Assembly (NCBI GenBank): GCA_032622095.1 | Contig: CP136066.1 | Location: forward strand, 112,493,319 to 112,557,318 | Length of the DNA: 64,000 bases | Source: Siphonodentalium dalli | Taxonomy: Eukaryota; Mollusca; Scaphopoda; Gadilida; Siphonodentaliidae | Direction: 5' to 3' | Part shown: one piece after another, positions 36,583 to 49,132 of the stretch | Position numbering within the stretch: the first letter of the stretch is position 1 | How the letters are laid out: the number at the start of each line of letters is the position of its first letter | Position numbers and translations under genes: made by a program | The notes under the pieces: generated by a model | What the model was told of the DNA's origin: nothing | Database searches by the model: none | Seen by the model: only the letters and a program-made list of their open reading frames with translations

Positions 36583-37740
36583 CGACCTGTAGCCCGTGCC
36601 AAAGGATTTAGTCATGCAAAGATTAAAATCCAAGATGGCTGCAGGTGGCCATGTTTTTTGCTGAATGACCCCAAAATGACTCTTTCCCATCTACATGTCA
36701 ATGCCAACAGCTATGACAAATTTTATAATGATCCAATTTTATAATGACCAAAGGTACGACCTGTAGCCCGTGCTAGAGGAAATTGTTGAAGAGTCACACA
36801 CAAACACACACACACACGGACGACGATACCAAGCCATGGCAATAGCTAAAACTTTACAAAGTAAAGTTGAGCTAAAAATGAAAACACCACCTTCCCACCT
36901 GGGCCACCCATATTTTTCAATGACCGTTTATTACCAGAAACACAGGTATAGTTTTCGCCTGAAGAATAAATGCGAAATGGGCCTCTCTGGCTCACATATA
37001 TGTTAGTTAAGACTAACCCAACCATTTGTTTTATTAGCTGAACTTTACTTTGTAAAGTTTGAGCTATTGCCATGGCTTTGTCGTCTGTGTGTGCGTATGT
37101 GTGTGTGTGATTCGTCAACAATACAGGCTACAGGTGCTACTTGTGGTCGGATCATTATGAAATTTGACATAGCTGTTGATATCAACATTTAGACTAGAAC
37201 CGTTCATTTTGGGGTCATTCTGAAGAAAAAAAACATGGCCGCCAGCGACCATCTTGGATTTCAATATTCAATCCATTAGCACGGGCTACAGGTCGTACTG
37301 TTCTTCTGATTATCATGAAATTTGTCACGGATGTTAACAATGACATGTAGATGCGAACGAGTAACTTTGGGGTCATTCGGCCAAAAAAATGGCCACTGGC
37401 AGCCATCTTAGATTTTACTGTTTGCATGACTAAATTCTCTGGCACAGCCTACAGGTCGTACCTTTGGTTGGATCATCATGAAATTTGTCACGGATGTTAA
37501 TATTGACATGGAGATGGGGAATGAGTAATTTTGGGGTCATTCGGCTACATTAGTGGGGTCGTTCGGCCAAAAATCATGGCCGCTGGCAGCCATCTTGGAT
37601 TTTACTCTTTGCATGACTAAATCCTTTGGCCAGGGTTACAGGTCGCATCTTTTGTCAGATCATTGTGAAATTTGTCATGGATGAGATCGAGTCATTTTTT
37701 GGTTATTCGGCCAAAATCATGGCTGATGGTCAAAAACTCA
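36583..37740. repeat. Inverted tandem repeat with GCCATCTTGG-type motifs
   Basis: Units of about 170 bases carry ACAGGTCGTACCTTTGGT, GATCATCATGAAATTTGTCA, a GGGGTCATTCGGCCAAAA block and a GGCAGCCATCTTGGATTTTA block. The left part (to 36,870) runs in reverse and the right part (from 37,037) forward, both ending at AACTTTACWAAGTAAAGTT. A CA/TG microsatellite occurs in each half. It resembles repeats seen widely in bivalve genomes, but the family is not named. Confidence 0.65.
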
Positions 37741-38254
37741 AAATGGACAAAATGAATTTTTATTCCAAACCAATTGCAGCACATCTCACACCATATCATA
37801 TGTCATCTTATATGATGCACATTCTTTATTCAATATTCCAATGATGTTATAGATATTCTTTTCTGACAGAAAAGTATTTAAAAATGTATGCCGTTTCATG
37901 TTAAACCAAAAATTAAATCAACTTTTCTTATATTTCAGATCAGTTGTTCATGCACTTGTAGCCCTGAGTCCATGCACAGAATATAAATAGAAGGAATGAA
38001 AGAATGATTGAGACCGATGGGTGTCAGCATGGTTTGAGGATTGCACCACTAGAATATTGACAGGTACATACATGTACATTAGAATTCTGAGAGCGGACAT
38101 TTGAAACATTTTTTTGTTATAACTGATGTAGTTTATATCTACAGCTCAGCTTGTCAAAGGTTCTTTACTAAATACTCAGTGACAAGTAGTTCCCTTAGGA
38201 TATTTTCTATCTGTTGGTGTATCCTGAATTTCCTCCAAATGAATAATAGACATA

Positions 38255-38425
38255 CAGTAATGCCCTCAGTATCGACCTCTTAACCAAAGCAGAATTATGG
38301 GTAACTTTTCAGGATTTAGTCGGAAATATGGCTCTCGGGAGAGCTTTCCGATGAATGGCAACAAGCCATATTTCCGACTAAATCCTGAAAAGTTACCCAT
38401 AATTCTGCTTTGGTTAAGAAGTTAA
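38255..38425. mobile_element. CAGTAATG hairpin MITE, copy 2 (right end lost)
   Basis: Starts CAGTAATGCCCTCAG after TA, keeps both arms of the stem, and ends near GGTTAAGAAGTTAAAAGGC without the terminal GGGCATTACTG. Part of one arm near the loop is also missing. Confidence 0.75.
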
Positions 38426-39720
38426 AAGGCACCACTCAACAGACATTTCCGTCACTAGAAATATATATTGTGGGACAAAAATATTACGATGTTTAGAACA
38501 CAATTTATTTGGCAGTGGCACATGTATTTTATGTGATTCAATATCTAGGGATGAATATATGAGACAGCATATATGTTTCTTTCATGTTTTGATGATAACT
38601 GCACTTATATAATCATGTTATCAAAACAAGTTTCATAAAATGTCTGTTGTTGTAACAAATTTTGTCTGAGGGAGAGTGACCTCATATTCAATTCTTCACT
38701 AAAGGCCAGTATAGATTAGACATCAAACTTTACAATTTTGCCAACCTTAATATATAACATTGCTGGTGGTTTGATATTACAAGAATTGTTATTTTATAAT
38801 TTTAATGAGAATAACAATTAAACTAAACTGAAAGTTATTGTCTTTTGCACTGTTTGTTGGCCTCGACTGAAACTATTCACTTTTTCTGGTTACTTAACAT
38901 TCAAGATCTGCTATCCAAAACTTGACGCCAATTCCAGTGAGTCACACACTCCATGAGTTAGGCAGCACCAGTCTCCTTTATATAGTGATGTTGGTTTCTA
39001 TAACATAAAATATTGTTATCGTTCTATTATAGGTTCTAATGGAGACGAGAGAGAGATGTAGATATGGGTGGAAGGACAAGACTCCAAGTAATTGCACAAC
39101 TGCAGTTCTTTAAACACACTTGAATTTAGCGAATTGCCACATGTACAATCATTACATTCTTACAATGTTACCAGCAGTTTTGTGAAGTAACACAATAATG
39201 ACAATGATATTGAAAAAGATATATTGCTATGTTCGATGCACTTTCTCAGCAATGCCATGAAGAAAATCTCATTCCTGATTAACATGCAGATCAAGCAATG
39301 GTTAGTTCAAATGATGTCATACTGTGCTTTTCAATTTAAACTGTGTCCATCTTGGTTATCGGAATGATTCTGGAAGAGAAAGCTCTATGGCTGAGATGAT
39401 ATAATTGTCTACAACAAATTAAATATGCTATATATTTTTGGAATAAATATACATGTACCATATACATGTACGATATTTAAATACTAGTACACATCTTTTC
39501 ATTTAGGAATTCTGATTCCTTATTCATGCCCAATACTGACTGAACTACTAGGATCCCCTGTATATCAATTGTATACATGTACCTTACTCATATTTGAATT
39601 TGTGCAGTACTATGTTTCGCTCTATTTTAAATTCTGAGCGACTTCTAAACTTACAAATATTTTTGTATATGATGACAATTTCAGTTCTTCATTATCGCTA
39701 AAAATACTTGTGCATATTAA

Positions 39721-41290
39721 CCCTTTGAACCCTGGCTCCCCACAACGATCGACACCCTGACCCTGGGCTCCCAGTGGTATTTTTTATATTGTGGCCAGTG
39801 TTTAGATGTATGGTGTTGTTTATGTTCAAGTGGTGTCACATTTCTGAAACTTTAGATGTATGTTCCCCATGGACCACTGATTATTTTACGATCTGGTTAC
39901 ATTGCCACGTGGTCACTCCCTGGTAACGGTTGCTAGGCATCTACCCGATATTGAAAGTAAAATACAATTATAGCTTTTACGGTCGTAATTCAGCCCAAGG
40001 AAATGGTGTTTTTGATGCAGTCAACACCCTATTGTGAAATTTGAGATATCTCTGACCAGAAGTCAGATCCTAACTTGTATTTAAGGGTAGCAACGGTTGC
40101 TAAGCAAATACCCCAAATGATCGAATGATACCATTGCCCTGTGAATCCAATTGTATTATGCCCCAATTTGGCATGCACATGCTGATGGTTATGTTCAAAT
40201 GGTGCTACAGGTCTGAAATTTTACAGGTATAGTCCCATGGGCCACTGTGTATTTTTTTTAGAACGGTATACTTTGCCACACGATCACTCCCTGGTAACGG
40301 TTTCTAAGCAACTACCCAGAACTGAAAGTATAATGCAATTATAGCTTATAGCGTTGTATAATTATGCGCTAAGAAACAGAATTTTCTATGCAGTCAATAC
40401 CCTATTGTGAAACTGGAGATACATCAGGTCAGATGGTTGAACCTATATGTGCTTTGTATTTAACGGTAACAATGGTTGCTAAGCATATAGCCCAAGTGAT
40501 CTAATGTCACCACTTCCCTGTGCATTCAATCTCATTACGTCCCGTTTTAGACGTCGCCTATAGGGCACGGTGATGGTCATGTTCAAATGGTGCCACGAGT
40601 ATTAAACTTTACATAATTTCTCAATAATGCACGATTTGACCACGTGTTTGTAATGTGCACGCGCAAGTAGATCGGACTAGATGGTATTGTGACCATGCAA
40701 CCCATTTCCACAGTACTACTCTGGTGCAATGTCAAAACGTGCAGCTGTATAACGCAAATTTATGTACTATGGAGATCCTTGATGTGATTGTATGTCACAA
40801 AAATCCATACATTTATCATTTTATCCTATGCGCATGCGCGAAACAAATCGACTCAAATAAGAAACTGCGTGCACCTTCCTTACATATGACAGAACACTGA
40901 TTATGTTTGCAATACTAATTTAAACCAAAAAGAGTGATCGAAATGGTGTCTTTATACAATCATGCGAACCGCGCAACAATGTAGAGCTTTACCCGAATCG
41001 CTTCAAATAATGTACGTTTGTTGAATTCTGCGCTGTGCGCATGCGCATGTTTTTCTACCCCAACTAGTCGGCAACAAACTCATACACATGCACCCATGGC
41101 ACTGCTGAAGTTCCTTGGGATCATTTACATAGATATAAGTGGATATACCAATGGTTATAACATGTATACACATGCTTCATAAGTTCATAGGTTTATGATG
41201 TCACTGAATGCTGCTGGCCGCTTTTGCGGCCAGTCAGGTGTATGAACGTTTTCTGGCTGGCCGCTTTTGCGGCCAGTCGGGTTCAAAGGG
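39721..41290. mobile_element. 1.57-kb piggyBac-like non-autonomous element
   Basis: Perfect termini CCCTTTGAACCC and GGGTTCAAAGGG, flanked by TTAA at 39,717-39,720 and 41,291-41,294. The interior holds two to three degenerate copies of a roughly 370-base unit (CACTCCCTGGTAACGGTT, GAAAGTATAATGCAATTATAG) and ends with two GGCCGCTTTTGCGGCC palindromes (41,218 and 41,260). An 81-codon frame at 40,655 is not recognisable as a gene. Confidence 0.8.
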
Positions 41291-41931
41291 TTAAAGATCA
41301 TCTTGACAAAAATTCCTTCAGTCTGGAATATATATGTTTATATTTTAGAAGAAATTCAACTTAAAATATCTAACCATGATTTAGCTATACACATGTGAAT
41401 AATAAATGCACACTAGCGAAAAATAGTACAATGTACTGCACAAATTTAAATATGACTGAAGAATATATTCTATAATCAGGATACTTTGACCCTGAGAATG
41501 TGACAAAAGTAAAAACAGTCTATATACAACATCATATATTTTTACTTCAGCAGATAATTGTAGTTTCTGGGATTAATATAAAAAAGTCAAATTTTTTCAC
41601 CAAAAAAAGTCATTATCACTAATATTGGTATTAGTTAGTAGTTTAATCTCTTTAATATATCAACAAAAGTAGATTATATAGAAATATGTTTTTATCCCAA
41701 AAGTCATTGATTTATGGCTACATATACAGCTACATGTACATTGTACCAGTCAGTGCTGATTGTTGATGTTACTAAAGATCTGCATGCAAAATACAATAAT
41801 CATTTATGCTTATCATTATGGTACCGGTACTCACATTATTACATTCTAATGATTTGTCCTGATGAGTTAACCACATCTCTCGTTCTCCATCATTAATATA
41901 GTCTGAAAATAGAAATTTATAAAGGTAGTGA

Positions 41932-42044
41932 ATCTCGGGGAGAGCTTTCTGATGAATGGCAACAAGCCACATTTCTGACTAAATCCTGAAATGTTACCCA
42001 TACTTCTGCTTTGGTTAAGAGGTCGATTACTTAGGGCATTACTG
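41932..42044. mobile_element. CAGTAATG hairpin MITE, copy 3 (right half only)
   Basis: Begins at the loop (CTCGGGGAGAGCTTTC) and runs to GGGCATTACTG followed by TA. The left half is absent, consistent with deletion of one palindrome arm. Confidence 0.75.
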
Positions 42045-43073
42045 TATAACTTGGCTAATTTAACCCAACATCTGCCTCACAAGTTCACAACTTATTATAC
42101 TGATACTGCGACTTGTTAAATCCATCAAATTATCACTCTCTGTGAGTCCAATAGCTATTCACCTAATTAAACATTATATTTACCAGTCATGGTCCTTGCT
42201 GGTTTAAAGCATGGACACAAAACATATGTTTCAAGCATTTGTGACCAGGAAGTAGTATTTAAAACAACTATCAGTTGTGTTAATCTAACATATTCATGAT
42301 TTAGGTCCAGTGCACCATTCTATGACCATACATGATGGGACAGGTCACAGGACCTCATTTTTGAAGATTTTTCAAACTCTACCCACAAGACGAGAACATT
42401 AGGGAGCCATAGCAACCATTTATTCACACAAATTATGGTTCAATCAATGCCTAGGACATCCCCCATGCCAGAAATACAGATACAAAAATATCTGCCACAA
42501 GGGCTTCCGGTGCATCCATGCACAGTTGCATATAAATCAGAATAATAGAGTTCACATGAATTTTGAAAGGGAAAAAACACATAGAAATCCATATACATTG
42601 ATATATGGACTATATTTTGAAAGGGAAATTCATTATATGTTGACAAATGTAAAACTTTTGTTTATACTCGCACAATGATCAGATAAATTATGTGCACTTT
42701 AGAGGTAACCTTGCACTATTATCAAGGCTAATTAACATAACCCTAGATATTTTCATGTATTTAAGATTCATCAGCCATGTTTGGGTTTCAGCCATTTCAA
42801 AATTTCAGATCTACTAGACTTATGCTTATTTTCAAACTGATTTAAGATCTTTTTAGTTCATAAATTTATTTTGGCATGTGTTGCAACAATAATAATTGGT
42901 ACGTGTAGCAACCTGAATATTTGTCACATGACTGATATTTAGAGAAATGTCTGTTTTCAACCTTATTTGAGCTGATTTTTGTCAAAATTTGTCTATATTT
43001 GACCCACAGTGTGCAGCGGTGTGTGTATTCCTAGAGTATGTGGGACCCGAATTCACATTTACCAGTATTAGCT

Positions 43074-43346
43074 GATAAAATGGTATGACATAAATGGTAT
43101 CAGTGTGGGCAATGCCGTCACTTATTATACCCTTGGCTGTCTTAAGCGAAATAATGGTTCGCTTAATAAGAGTAATCCATTCTCATGAATTAGACTGAAG
43201 CACAATTCACTCACACATAGTTCAGACATGCTCTCTCAGAATTCCGCTCAAGTTGAAACCTTTGACATAGTAGTATCTCAGTCTTTGAGTCAACTAATAG
43301 GGGAAGGCTCCACACACTGATACCATTTATGTCATACCATTTTATC
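43074..43346. mobile_element. MITE with perfect 34-base terminal inverted repeats
   Basis: GATAAAATGGTATGACATAA at the left (34 matching bases, 43,074-43,107) is exactly repeated in reverse at 43,313-43,346. A target duplication was not resolved, and no coding content is present. Confidence 0.65.
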
Positions 43347-44216
43347 CAATGTGAGAGAGGTAAAACAAACAATGGTGGTTAAGAGTAACTGAATTATGAT
43401 TTACCATAATACAATGATACTTCAGAGCAATATATTTATGCTTAAAGCTTAATTGAATTGTTTTATCATAATTAGCTTATATCAGTAAATGTGCATTAAC
43501 TTTGCATATACTCTGGAAATTTTTTTCAACTGGTACCTATATCTTTCCAATTGTTGGAAAATTAAAAACTGAAACCCCTTTATTGGAGGATGTGTTAACA
43601 TTTATTAACTGACTATGCTTAGCATATATGATTTATGTAGCACAATAAATTAGCTTATCCTGAAGCATGATTGGGTTCTTCGGCTATCTTACCTCAGGTA
43701 TAATGGTATAAGCTGATGCAAAGATTGTAGGCGGAGCAGGGGGATGGGGGTAGTCAAACATTTGCAGGAAGGAATGAATTTTTTTTTGCATCTGGCATTT
43801 TCGGGGACCCATCACCACCAAACGTGCAAAACCAATATGTTTTTTACTCCCAATTTGTTTACATCCACCTCCCAAATTTCACTAAATTTGGTTCAAAACT
43901 GAATAAAGCTGTACTGATATTACTCATATGACTGGGAATGATCTATTTCATTTAGTTCAAATAACAGTTTAACCTGTTTCAGAAGCTGTTTTGATGGAAA
44001 TAAACAAAGTCACATCACTCTATCAGACTTGGGTACTTTAGGTCTTGCCAGAGATCATCTTAGTTGATAGACAAGCAAATAATTCACTGATTGGCTTGAT
44101 GCACTGATGACAGATATTTTTTACCCATTGATAGTCAGATACTTTCTATCCGTTGATAGTGACATTTAATGTCAGTTGCTCGCTCATTTTCCATTCACAC
44201 AATGATCTATGCATTA

Positions 44217-44814
44217 GGCCTAAAAAAAATACGTCTGTTTCCGCTAACCCGACCGACCCTATTTTAAACCCCCGACCCTAAACTTTTTATTGCCATTGCA
44301 CAAAAAAAAAATTTGACCAAAAAAAAAAAAATTAATTAAATTTTTTTTTTTTAAATTTAGGTCCCAATTCATATCATAACAAGATGCAAAACATTTATAT
44401 ATTTATATATATTGACATAAGAAATTTAAGTTTACAAAAAGTTTTAAGTTAACAGTTGGAATCATACTGTAAAGTATGTTTGGCTTTATCTAGCTTTCAT
44501 CTGTGAAAACTTCAAATAATTTGAGTTCAGGTACCGGTATGTTATCATTCAGCGTTCAGACTTCAGTATTTCAATCAATTACAGCACAGGAACATTAACA
44601 ATTTGATCAAATCAACCTGGTTATCAAGTGGGATCTCATAATACCAAATGAAAAATTAACATAGAGATTAGTACCATATATAGTCATTACTACCTTAATA
44701 CATGTACATTGTTTCTGTAAAAAGTTAACAAAAAAAAAACAGTTAAGCCTACCTACCTACCCTAAATTTTTTTAGCTCGTTAGCGGAAACAAAGGTATTT
44801 TTTTTTTTTAGGCC
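44217..44814. mobile_element. PIF/Harbinger-like MITE with TTA target duplication
   Basis: Ends GGCCTAAAAAAAATAC and, inward, TGTTTCCGCTAAC are inverted at the right as GTTAGCGGAAACA and TTTTTTAGGCC. The TTA triplet flanks both sides (44,214-44,216 and 44,815-44,817), as in PIF/Harbinger elements. The interior is AT-rich with no gene. Confidence 0.7.
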
Positions 44815-44877
44815 TTAGCGACATCAAGACAAGTTTATTTATTTAAGTTTTACGTTTCTGGAAGGTTCTTTTGTAAT

Positions 44878-44953
44878 AGTGTGGTGAAGGAATTTTTTCA
44901 CCCCACCGTCCCATATGCAAAAAGACAGATTAATGTCATCTCCACTGCACTAA

Positions 44954-45004
<51 letters not shown>

Positions 45005-45960
45005 ATAATATCTGCCATTGAAAGATTCTACTGGTATGCAGACAATATATGTGGTTGCATCAATTTCAGCTTGAGGGGAGCTCTATGGGAGTGTAATTGT
45101 TTATGTATAAGCATAACTAATTTACATTTAGGTATAATTGATCTACACTTAAGCATATTTTATTTACCCTCATTCCTCAAGCATTTTCACATTTATTATT
45201 TATTTACGCTTAAGCTCAAAACATTGATTCCCCCATGAATTAATTTCAAATGGCACAGGCCTAAACACATCAATAAAGTTTATATAGACCCACCATATGA
45301 TGGAAACAATCCCCCAGTAACCCCAAGATGTTTTATGACCATGGGAATGGTATAGATCTGTGCAGGATATGTCTCTTTTATAAAAATACTATATCTCAGG
45401 GATGGAGACACAAATTCTTGGGGACAGGGATGCTGATATTATGAAAATAGGGGTTTTCCCCCTATTTCAAGTCAATAAGTACACCATATATGAGGGAAGC
45501 AAACCCCCAGTAACCCCTAATTGCCTATTTACGGCCATGGAAATGGTATATATCTATGCAGGAGATGTCCCTTTAATAAAATATACTACAGCTCTGGGAG
45601 TGAGGCACTTATTAGGACACCAGGGACAGAAATGCTTCAACTATTGAGTCTGTATGGGACTACTACTTTGGGCCCATGATAATATACTATGAGATTGACT
45701 CAAATCATTCACAATCAGAGGGAAGTGTGGTGAAGGAATTTTTTCACCCCACCGTCCCATATGCAAAAAGACATAGATTAATGTCATCTCCACTGCACTA
45801 AGGGCCATATGAGGTCCCAGTACCATACATATGGTATTTTTGTTGTTATAAATACTCAAAATGTGTTTTTATCTGTTACAAATGTCAAATAAGTGCTCAA
45901 AGTAAAACATTTGCATGGGTCACCCACCCCGAAATACCTTCCTGTAAATTTCGTATTACA

Positions 45961-45993
<33 letters not shown>

Positions 45994-46480
45994 ATAATAT
46001 CTGCCATTGAAAGATTCTACTGGTATGCAGACAATATATGTGGTTGCATCAATTTCAGCTTGAGGGGAGCTCTATGGGAGTGTAATTATTTATGTATAAG
46101 CATAACTAATTTACATTTAGGTATAATTGATCTACACTTATTAAGCATATTTTATTTACCCTCATTTCTCAAGCATTTTCACATTTATCATTTATTTACG
46201 CTTAAGCCCTAATTGCCTATTTACGGCCATGGAAATGGTATATATCTGTGCAGGAGATGTCCCTTTAATAAAATATACTACAGCTCTGGGAGTGAGGCAC
46301 TTATTAGGACACCAGGGACAGAAATTTTCTTCAACTATTGAGTCTGTATGGGGCTACTACTTTGGGCCCATGATAATATACTATGAGATTGACTCAAATC
46401 AGTCACAATCAGAGGGAAGTAAGGCAGAGCAAGTTTGGTATTTAATTGTTAGACGCATATTTGTACTTGAGTGCAAATGA
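44878..46480 (+). repeat. Tandem duplication of an 0.85-kb unit with poly-C tracts
   Basis: Copy 1 begins GTGTGGTGAAGGAATTTTTT at 44,878 and copy 2 repeats it at 45,725. Both contain CGGTATATAATATCTGCCAT after a poly-C run: 44 C at 44,956-44,999 and 28 C at 45,961-45,988. The second copy has an extra TGGGTCACCCACCCC segment before its C-run. A third partial copy of the TATATCTGTGCAGGAGAT section occurs at 47,546-47,790. Confidence 0.8.
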
Positions 46481-46597
46481 TTTATGCTTAAGTGCAAATA
46501 TTTGCAAATAAATAATAAATATGAAAGCCCCCCCCCCCACCCATCATTTCAGCCCCAGGGGAGTTTTGAGATCTGGAATTTGATTTATGCTTAAGTG

Positions 46598-47999
46598 TAT
46601 GGGAGGCCATATTCACATTTAATAATTAATTTCTGCTTAAGCACAATCAATTGCACTTAACACTTGAGCGTAATCAATTGTGCTTAAGTGCAATTAATTG
46701 CGCTAAAGCGCAAATAATTACGCTTCAGTGCAATCATTGCGCTTATGCGCAATTCATGGTTATAGGTAACTAAACACCCCTGGTGAATAAATAGGTTTCT
46801 CCATAACTTAGCATTAACTCCTATTGACATATCACCTCTTGGTTTCATTGGTTTGGATGGGTAGGGAGCTAGCCCAACTTCTTTATCAAAATGGCTGACT
46901 CGCAATAGTATCACCTTCTGTTTTAGTTGGAGCGACTCGTGATAGCATTATAATATCTTCAGTATATATTAGTTATTCTGTATTAGTCGGGGCGACTTTG
47001 ATTTTCCTCAATTTTCGAGTATACAGGCACACCATATGAGGGAAGCAAGCCCTCGGTGGAACTATATGACCATGGCAATACTATAGATTTGTGCAATAAA
47101 AAGAACTAGAGCTCGAGGACTGAGACACCAAAGCTCCAGGAATGAGACACCAATCTTTTTTGACAGGGATGCTGATAATATGAAAATAGGGTTATTTCCT
47201 GATTTAAGTCAATGAGTAAACCATATGAGGTAAGCAAGCCCTCATGCAGTGACACCACATGCCTGCTATAGTATATGACCATAGTAAGGGCCCAAATCTG
47301 TGCAATAATACATTAAAAAACATCATACAAAAAATTACTAGAGTTCCGGGAAGGAGACATAAATTCTTTGGATAGATGGATGCTAATATGTAATTAGGGA
47401 TTATCCTTGTTGAACACACACTCACAGTTGACTGTTGAGTACTCAGGCCAATTAAAACAGGTTAAAATTAGCCCAATGCTCCTCTTGTGTTGCTAGTTGA
47501 TACACCAGGTCATGCCAATAATGTATGGGTAAGTTAGATAGTAGTAACCCTTAATTCCCTTTTTATGGCCATGGAAATGGTATATATCTGTGCAGGAGAT
47601 ATCCCTTTAATAAAATATACTAGAGCTCTGGGAGTGAGATACCAATTCCTGGGACACCACTGACCAGGGACAGAGATGCTGACATGGATATATGTTTTTT
47701 CTTCAACTTCGAGTCTGTATGGGGCTATTACTATGGGCCCATCATAATTTACTATGAGATGGACTCAATCATTCACAATCAGAGGGAAGTAAGGGAGTGC
47801 TAGGTATTTGCGCTTAACCGCAAATGATTTGCGCTTTAAGAGCAAATAAATTGATAGACACATATTTGCGCTTTAGTGCAAATGATTTGTGCTTAAGGGC
47901 AAATTGTTTTGTGCTTAAGGGCAAATTGTTTTATGCTTAAGCGCAAATGATTTGCGCTTAAGCGCAAATAAATAATAAATGTGAAAAAGGCCTCCCATA
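46598..47999 (+). mobile_element. Palindrome-array element PA-2, copy A (rearranged)
   Basis: Starts TATGGGAGGCCATATTCACA and ends GGCCTCCCATA. Subterminal arrays of CTTAAG-centred palindromes occupy about 46,625-46,755 and 47,805-47,975. The interior is the reverse complement of 49,405-50,430. A 245-base block (47,546-47,790) from the neighbouring duplication sits inside. No matching target duplication was found, so this copy has been rearranged. Confidence 0.65.
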
Positions 48000-48456
48000 G
48001 TTGCCCACTTCCGATCAACTTCGCCTCAAAATTATGGACTTACATGTATTGTGCAGATAAAATACTGTTAATCAATTAGAGAACTTATATATTTGATTTT
48101 CCGTTGATAGTAACTAGCCCATCTGAGAATAACTTTTGGAAACTCAATGTGGGAAAAAAAAAATCCACCCTACTATTATTTGGGCCTGTAATTTATTCAA
48201 TCTGGGAAAATTTTCCACAATCATGGTCATGAAAAATATTACAGTATTATTATATTTTTTTGGTAGGCCTACTAGTACTAACAGCAACACTGCACATGCT
48301 ACATATACTGCTAGTACTATTTGAATGGTGAATAACGAGACCTTCAACTTCAAGACGACAAGAGTAAGGCCTAAAATTTTTTTTTTAATATTGCCTGTTG
48401 GAATTTGTGTGGATATCAATTTCAATTTTATAGCGAAGAGTGGTACAATTTTTTAC

Positions 48457-48755
48457 CTCTTTTTTTTTTCACGACATCTTCACCATCGGCATCGTCTTCG
48501 CTACTTGACAACCCAAGTTCTGCCGACAAAATCGACCCTTTCTTCTTGCCAATCTTGGGCTGGTTCTGACAGCTCATTTTGCTTGTTCCACATTTGCAGC
48601 CTCTGCTGCAAAATGTCCCCGCATCCAAACAGGGACACGATGTCCGCAACGAACGAGACGTGCATGGCCGACTTCCTCCACGCGCATACATTCCCGCATG
48701 AACAATTAACAGCCACCGGATCGCTTCCAAATCTATTTTTTAAACGTTCCGCCAT
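48457..48755 (-). pseudogene. Cys-rich (CXC-like) exon with an apparent frameshift
   Basis: On the minus strand an ATG at 48,755 opens a frame with NCSCGNVCAW. One frame over, the downstream part reads SCPCLDAGTFCSRGCKC, then a Lys-rich, Ser/Asp-rich tail. Together these resemble a CXC-type zinc-binding repeat (CxC...CxC..AG..C...CxC) as in TCR/tesmin-like and some transposon-encoded proteins. A splice donor (GAG|GTAAAA on the minus strand) follows at 48,457. Neither frame alone carries the whole pattern, so I infer a one-base indel near 48,660, or a sequence error. Function and parent gene are unknown; it lies between the two PA-2 copies and may be cargo of a third element. Confidence 0.35.
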
Positions 48756-49132
48756 TTTTATATTATTAATGCCTGTCCGTCAGCATTATTTTTAGATTGA
48801 TGATGCATTCTGGTCTTTCTGACCCTTGACCCTTCGACCAATGCTTGCAATATCTAAACACCGATTTACGATGAAGGCCTGGGTTTGCTGGTGCGTGCGC
48901 CACCATGGCAATCCGATTATTCTGGGCAAGAATAATTTCATATAGAAATAACAGTACTATCACTTTAAAGCTTTTTTACTTAATTTTTTTTTATTAGGAA
49001 TACCATCCCAAATGTATTCCTTGTTCACTATTGTTTCCAATCATGTTCCACTATCTATATTACAAGTCACTAAATATATGTGCCATCCTACCATACCATT
49101 TAGTCTTCACTATTATTGACTATTGATACAAA

